Positions 6,036 through 8,617 of a stretch of DNA of 8,617 bases are shown here, piece by piece. Position 1 is the first letter of the stretch. Each line of letters starts with the position of its first letter. The notes beneath the pieces were generated by a model, which saw nothing but the letters and a program-made list of their open reading frames with translations, searched no databases and had not been told where the DNA came from. Source of the stretch: Rhodospirillales bacterium (GTDB lineage: Bacteria; Pseudomonadota; Alphaproteobacteria; Rhodospirillales; 2-02-FULL-58-16); the NCBI GenBank assembly GCA_021775195.1, contig JAJFIG010000306.1, positions 1 to 8,617 of the forward strand, in the 5' to 3' direction. Position numbers and translations under genes: made by a program.

Positions 6036-6908
6036 ATGTTCGAGAACTTCACCCAAACCGACATCAAGACCCTGGACGCCGTCATCCGCGTCGTCCATGG
6101 CGGCGACGGGCCGCCGCTGCTGCTCCTCCACGGCTACCCCCAGACCCACGTCATGTGGCACAAGATAGCGTCCCGCCTGGCCCGCCACTTCACCGTCGTC
6201 GCCACCGATCTGCGCGGCTACGGCGACAGCTCGAAGCCGCGCAGCGACCCCAAGCACGTTCCCTATTCCAAGCGCGCCATGGCCAACGACCAGGTCCAGG
6301 TGATGACGGCGCTCGGCTACGAGGAGTTCCAGGTCGTCGGCCACGACCGCGGCGCCCGGGTCGCTCACCGCATGGCGCTGGACCACGGAGCGCGGGTGCA
6401 AAAGCTGGCGCTGCTTGACATCGTCCCCACCGAACATCTCTTCTCCACCCTCGATCAAACCGTTGCCACTGGCTATTACCACTGGTTTTTCCTGATCCAG
6501 GGAGATGGCCTGCCGGAGACCATGATCGGCGCCGATCCCGAATACTACCTGCGCTACAAGTGCGGGCACTGGAGCGCCAACCGGGATTGCTTCACCGACG
6601 AGGCCATGGCTGAATACATCCGCTGTTTCAAGAATCCCGAGACCATCCACGCCACCTGCGAGGACTACCGCGCCGCCGCCTCCGTCGACCTCCAACACGA
6701 CGCCGCCGACATGCACCGCCGCATCGACTGCCCGGTGCTGGTCCTCTGGGGCGACGAGGGGTTGATGGGGCGCCATTACGATGTCCTCGAAACCTGGCGC
6801 GACCGCGCCACCGATCTGCGCGGTCAGTCCCTGGCCTGCGGCCATTACCTGGCCGAGGAGGCGCCCGATGAAACCTTTGCCGAGCTCTTCGACTTCCTCA
6901 AGGACTGA
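6036..6908 (+). CDS. Alpha/beta hydrolase, fluoroacetate/haloacetate dehalogenase type
   Basis: This 290-aa alpha/beta hydrolase has the nucleophile elbow GHDRGAR (102-108). Compared from memory with the Rhodopseudomonas palustris fluoroacetate dehalogenase RPA1163, all key residues have a counterpart: nucleophile D104 (Asp110), acid D128 (Asp134), base H270 (His280), carboxylate-binding R105 and R108 (Arg111, Arg114), halide-pocket H149, W150 and Y211 (His155, Trp156, Tyr219), and gate W179 (Trp185). HGYP (32-35) gives the oxyanion loop. It therefore probably hydrolyses a 2-haloacid such as fluoroacetate to glycolate in the cytoplasm, though close relatives are often annotated only as hydrolase or epoxide hydrolase. 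Start: MFENFTQTDI matches the usual N-terminus, but the ribosome binding site is weak (GAGTGAG) and sits against the 5978-6027 palindrome. A small membrane protein follows after 29 bp. Confidence 0.93.
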   Translation: MFENFTQTDIKTLDAVIRVVHGGDGPPLLLLHGYPQTHVMWHKIASRLARHFTVVATDLRGYGDSSKPRSDPKHVPYSKRAMANDQVQVMTALGYEEFQVVGHDRGARVAHRMALDHGARVQKLALLDIVPTEHLFSTLDQTVATGYYHWFFLIQGDGLPETMIGADPEYYLRYKCGHWSANRDCFTDEAMAEYIRCFKNPETIHATCEDYRAAASVDLQHDAADMHRRIDCPVLVLWGDEGLMGRHYDVLETWRDRATDLRGQSLACGHYLAEEAPDETFAELFDFLKD

Positions 6909-6937
6909 GAAGAACCGGCGGGCGGGGGAACGGCGTC

Positions 6938-7141
6938 ATGTGGGTGTTGATCAGCGGCGTCCTGCTGCTTGCCGCCATCCTAGGGGCCTTCTGGCTCAAG
7001 GACCACCTGCGCTCGCCCTTCCTGCTCCGCGTCGCCTACCACGAACTGACCGCCCGCCTTGCACTTATCGCCGCCGGCCTTATCGTCATCGGCTTGCTCC
7101 TGACCGGCGGTGACATCCTCGAAACGCTGGGGTTGCTCTGA
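6938..7141 (+). CDS. Small two-helix membrane protein, unknown function
   Basis: The 67-aa protein has two hydrophobic segments, about residues 3-19 (VLISGVLLLAAILGAFWL) and 40-56 (ALIAAGLIVIGLLLTG). They are joined by a short basic linker with KDHLRSP and HELTAR, so the loop is probably cytoplasmic. GGGGGAAC lies 8-10 nt upstream of the ATG. I do not recognise the family. Codon use is GC-rich and in phase with the neighbouring genes, which supports a real gene. It starts 29 bp after the hydrolase on the same strand, so it is likely co-transcribed; a role with the hydrolase is only a guess. Confidence 0.72.
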   Translation: MWVLISGVLLLAAILGAFWLKDHLRSPFLLRVAYHELTARLALIAAGLIVIGLLLTGGDILETLGLL

Positions 7142-7214
7142 GATCGTGGCGACCCGGGCCGGGCCATATTTGATGACGGAAGTCATAAAAAATACTGCAA
7201 AAACAATGAAATAA

Positions 7215-7244
7215 CGGTAATTAACGTTATAATAGTTAATACCG
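7215..7244 (+). promoter_or_regulatory. Candidate operator/promoter dyad upstream of modA
   Basis: CGGTAATTAAC (7215-7225) and GTTAATACCG (7235-7244) are inverted repeats, identical but for one extra A, around a 9-nt centre that includes a perfect -10 hexamer TATAAT (7228-7233). The size and AT-rich style recall ModE operators, which repress molybdate uptake genes when molybdate is plentiful, but the exact ModE consensus is not matched. No good -35 is seen. The dyad is about 180 bp before modA; a transcript from here would have a long leader. Confidence 0.4.
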
Positions 7245-7398
7245 ATTTTCACGACCTGCGCGCTTTGCCCCAATTCACCTCTGATCACGATTGTCCAATG
7301 AATCAAATTCAGGTTAACAGGCCTTTTCCGCCGTCGGCGGCGTGACCCTTCCTTCGCGGTCGAAGATATTGTAGTCCTGTCGGGGCGAGCACCGACTG

Positions 7399-7412
7399 GG
7401 ATCGGGCTCTAG
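7399..7412 (+). repeat. Solo end of the intergenic repeat just before modA
   Basis: GGATCGGGCTCTAG matches GGATAGGGCTCTAG at 6014-6027 in 13 of 14 bases. Both end 8-9 nt before an ATG (modA, and the hydrolase). The region further left does not match clearly, so this may be a decayed copy or chance. Confidence 0.45.
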
Positions 7413-7421
7413 GGGGCGGCC

Positions 7422-8246
7422 ATGGCCACTCGAAAAACGGAACCGGGATTGACGCTCGTGGTCCGCTGCCGCCAGCGGGTAGCCGCGTTGACCTTTTCTC
7501 TGGTTGTCCTGGTTTCCGGGGTTGCCGCCGCCGCCGGAGCACCGGTAATCGCCGCCGCCTCCGACCTCAACTACGCCCTTGCCGACATCGCTGGGCGTTT
7601 CGCCGCCGACACCGGATATCGCGTTCGCCTCAGCTTCGGCTCTTCGGGCAACTTCGCCCGCCAGATCGCCCAGGGGGCCGGCTTCGCGCTTTTCATGTCC
7701 GCCGATGAGGCTTACGTCCGCCGCCTCCAGGATGCCGGCCTTACCGAGGGTGCTGGAGACCTTTACGCCATCGGCCGGCTGGCACTCTTCGTCTCCGGGG
7801 AATCGCCGATCAAGCCCGGCACCGATTTTGCCGGCCTCCGCCAGGCCCTCGCCGACGGCCGCCTCGGGCGCTTCGCCATCGCTAACCCGGACCACGCGCC
7901 CTATGGCCGCGCCGCCCGCGAAGCCTTGGAGGATGCCCGCCTGTGGACGGCCCTCCAGGGCCGCCTGGTGTTGGGCGAGAATGCCTCCCAGGCAACCCAG
8001 TTCGCCATCTCCGGCTCGACCGACGGAGGCCTCATCCCCTATTCCCAGGCCCTGGTGCCCCGGGTTGCAGCACGCGGGTCCTACCTCCTGGTGCCGGCGG
8101 ACCGTCATGCCCCCCTGCGCCAGCGCATGGTGCTGATCAAGGGAGCCGGCGAAACGGCGCGCCGCTTTTATGAATTCTTGCGTGGTGCCGCCGCACGGGC
8201 CATTTTTGCCAGGTACGGATTCACCCTGCCCGCCGGCGGGGAGTGA
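7422..8246 (+). CDS. modA: Molybdate ABC transporter periplasmic binding protein (ModA)
   Basis: The 274-aa protein is a typical ModA. An N-terminal signal peptide (basic MATRKTE... then a hydrophobic stretch about 21-36) ends near AAAAGA, with cleavage probably before AAASDLNYAL. The mature part has the family landmarks AAASDL (about 44-49), FGSSGNFARQIAQGA (71-85), MSADEAYVRRL (91-101), YAIGRLALF (113-121), IANPDHAPYGRAA (149-161), and GENASQATQFAISG. The first SSGN and the S of SADE supply oxyanion contacts in known ModA proteins. It binds molybdate or tungstate in the periplasm and hands it to ModBC. The start is supported by AGGGGG (7411-7416), 5 nt upstream. ModB/ModC do not follow; instead the downstream repeat and a mirrored copy of its own 3' end occur. 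ModA may thus be isolated, or modBC lies outside the window. Confidence 0.93.
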   Translation: MATRKTEPGLTLVVRCRQRVAALTFSLVVLVSGVAAAAGAPVIAAASDLNYALADIAGRFAADTGYRVRLSFGSSGNFARQIAQGAGFALFMSADEAYVRRLQDAGLTEGAGDLYAIGRLALFVSGESPIKPGTDFAGLRQALADGRLGRFAIANPDHAPYGRAAREALEDARLWTALQGRLVLGENASQATQFAISGSTDGGLIPYSQALVPRVAARGSYLLVPADRHAPLRQRMVLIKGAGETARRFYEFLRGAAARAIFARYGFTLPAGGE

Positions 8247-8280
8247 GCGGAAACCTTAGAACCCTATCCGGCCAAATGGA
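8162..8280 (+). repeat. Left arm of a 119-bp perfect inverted repeat
   Basis: This stretch is the exact reverse complement of 8499-8617 (positions summing to 16779). It covers the last 27 codons of modA, its stop codon, and the downstream repeat end CTTAGAACCCTATCCGG to base 8280. Because the match runs to the last base of the window, the true arm may be longer. Confidence 0.97.
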
Positions 8281-8331
8281 GACAATTTGATGGTGGCAAA
8301 TCGGTTTTCCGGGCAGGCGCGGCGCGAAGCG

Positions 8332-8346
8332 CGATGCAGCGCATCG
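8332..8346. repeat. Hairpin 1 in the centre of the inverted repeat
   Basis: CGATGC-AGC-GCATCG is a perfect 6-bp stem with a 3-nt loop. It is complementary over 15 bp to hairpin 2 (8333-8347 against 8433-8447), so the two can also pair with each other. Confidence 0.8.
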
Positions 8347-8407
8347 GGCGAGGGCCGCAACGCAGCCGGGGAACCGATGTGCCCCACCGGAGGCCGGGTG
8401 CTTTTGC

Positions 8408-8474
8408 GCCGTGGCTTCGTTGCGTATCTTAGCCGATGCGCTGCATCGGCAGGCGACACGCGCCTAACCACGGC
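8408..8474. repeat. Hairpin 2 nested inside an outer stem
   Basis: The outer stem GCCGTGG/CCACGGC (8408-8414 with 8468-8474) encloses GCCGATGC-GCT-GCATCGGC (8432-8450), a perfect 8-bp stem. The layout resembles REP-type structured repeats. No gene or T-tract is associated. Confidence 0.7.
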
Positions 8475-8498
8475 ACAAAATCATCCCGGTCAAATGGT

Positions 8499-8617
8499 TC
8501 CATTTGGCCGGATAGGGTTCTAAGGTTTCCGCTCACTCCCCGCCGGCGGGCAGGGTGAATCCGTACCTGGCAAAAATGGCCCGTGCGGCGGCACCACGCA
8601 AGAATTCATAAAAGCGG
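8499..8617 (-). repeat. Right arm of the 119-bp perfect inverted repeat
   Basis: This arm mirrors 8162-8280 without mismatch. It includes the repeat end (8499-8524), the mirrored spacer and the modA 3' end, and reaches the edge of the window. Confidence 0.97.
8533..8617 (-). pseudogene. Mirrored 3' end of modA (partial; whole copy or fragment unknown)
   Basis: Read on the minus strand, this encodes the last 27 residues of ModA and its stop (8535-8533), identical at the DNA level to 8163-8246. Because the window ends here, it may be the tail of a second complete, convergently oriented modA, a truncated duplicate, or a sequencing/assembly fold-back. It faces the first copy tail to tail. Confidence 0.6.

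Larger units (their letters stand above)
7142..7421. other. Spacer upstream of modA
   Basis: This 280-bp spacer has an AT-rich left half (7160-7320) with the candidate operator at 7215-7244, and a GC-rich right half. The right half contains two short stems (CCGCC-GTC-GGCGG at 7328-7340; GTCGG/CCGAC at 7379-7396) and a repeat-like end at 7399-7412. No gene is apparent. Confidence 0.5.
8255..8524. mobile_element. MITE-like composite element with 26-bp terminal inverted repeats
   Basis: The terminal repeats 8255-8280 and 8499-8524 are perfect complements over 26 bp and begin CTTAGAACCC. The left internal segment to 8318 also exists at 1589-1652, which shows the unit is dispersed. It has no coding capacity, so any mobility would depend on enzymes elsewhere. 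An ordinary MITE insertion would leave unrelated flanks, yet here the flanks mirror each other, so this may instead be a palindromic junction made by fold-back duplication. Confidence 0.5.
8247..8532. other. Region between modA and the mirrored modA fragment
   Basis: This 286-bp stretch has no gene. It contains the two repeat ends (8255-8280 and 8499-8524), a segment shared with 1589-1652 (8255-8318), and a hairpin-rich centre. Short open frames on both strands here are repeat translations, not genes. Confidence 0.6.

Noticed and set aside
6024..6845. Minus-strand open frame opposite the hydrolase
   Set aside because: Antisense shadow of a GC-rich gene whose plus-strand product has full catalytic motifs.
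7314..8108. Minus-strand open frame opposite modA
   Set aside because: Antisense shadow with composition-driven Gly/Ala richness and no domain.
8256..8523. Small open frames of 71 and 78 codons on both strands in the modA-flanking element
   Set aside because: They translate the repeat ends (…PFGRIGF) and overlap hairpins; similar peptides arise wherever the repeat occurs, so they are repeat by-products.
1..8617. CRISPR array, tRNA or rRNA genes, phage genes, transposase genes
   Set aside because: Looked for and not seen. The repeats present are dispersed or inverted, not regularly spaced, and no protein resembles a transposase or phage product.

Overview
The window is mostly high-GC coding DNA with strong G/C third positions. 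Gene families and sequence style suggest an alphaproteobacterium, perhaps Rhodospirillales. This is inference: there is no rRNA or other phylogenetic marker. I see no tRNA, rRNA, CRISPR array or transposase gene. Both window edges cut genes, and the right edge lies inside a perfect inverted repeat, so the sequence may be a short contig that ends in a repeat.

Layout: (1) 1-1520, minus strand: the N-terminal part of a gamma-glutamyltransferase-like gene and, upstream of it, a two-module VOC/glyoxalase-like protein. (2) 1589-1652: a truncated copy of a dispersed intergenic repeat. (3) 1746-2171, plus: a single-domain universal stress protein with a degenerate nucleotide loop. (4) 2404-4081, plus: a tight NIPSNAP plus FAD-dependent oxidoreductase pair. 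(5) 4327-5728: a clearly AT-richer islet with an overlapping ArsR/SRPBCC pair on the minus strand, a second SRPBCC gene diverging on the plus strand, and an AT-rich shared promoter region; probably acquired by transfer. (6) 5978-6027: a near-perfect 50-bp palindrome that ends 8 nt before the start of (7) an alpha/beta hydrolase carrying the full catalytic and halide-pocket set of fluoroacetate dehalogenases, followed by a 67-aa two-helix membrane protein. (8) 7422-8246, plus: a periplasmic molybdate-type binding protein (ModA) with a candidate operator/promoter dyad upstream. (9) 8162-8617: the 3' end of modA and its downstream repeat are mirrored in a perfect 119-bp inverted repeat around a hairpin-rich 218-bp centre.

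No single pathway links all the genes. Several could take part in catabolism of small organic or halogenated acids (FAD oxidoreductase, NIPSNAP, VOC protein, dehalogenase-like hydrolase), but that is inference. The least ordinary feature is the repeat family built on an end resembling CCGGATAGGGYTCTA(A)G. It occurs upstream of the hydrolase and probably of modA, each time stopping at the ribosome binding site. It also lies between the divergent VOC and usp genes, and at both borders of the modA-flanking inverted duplication.
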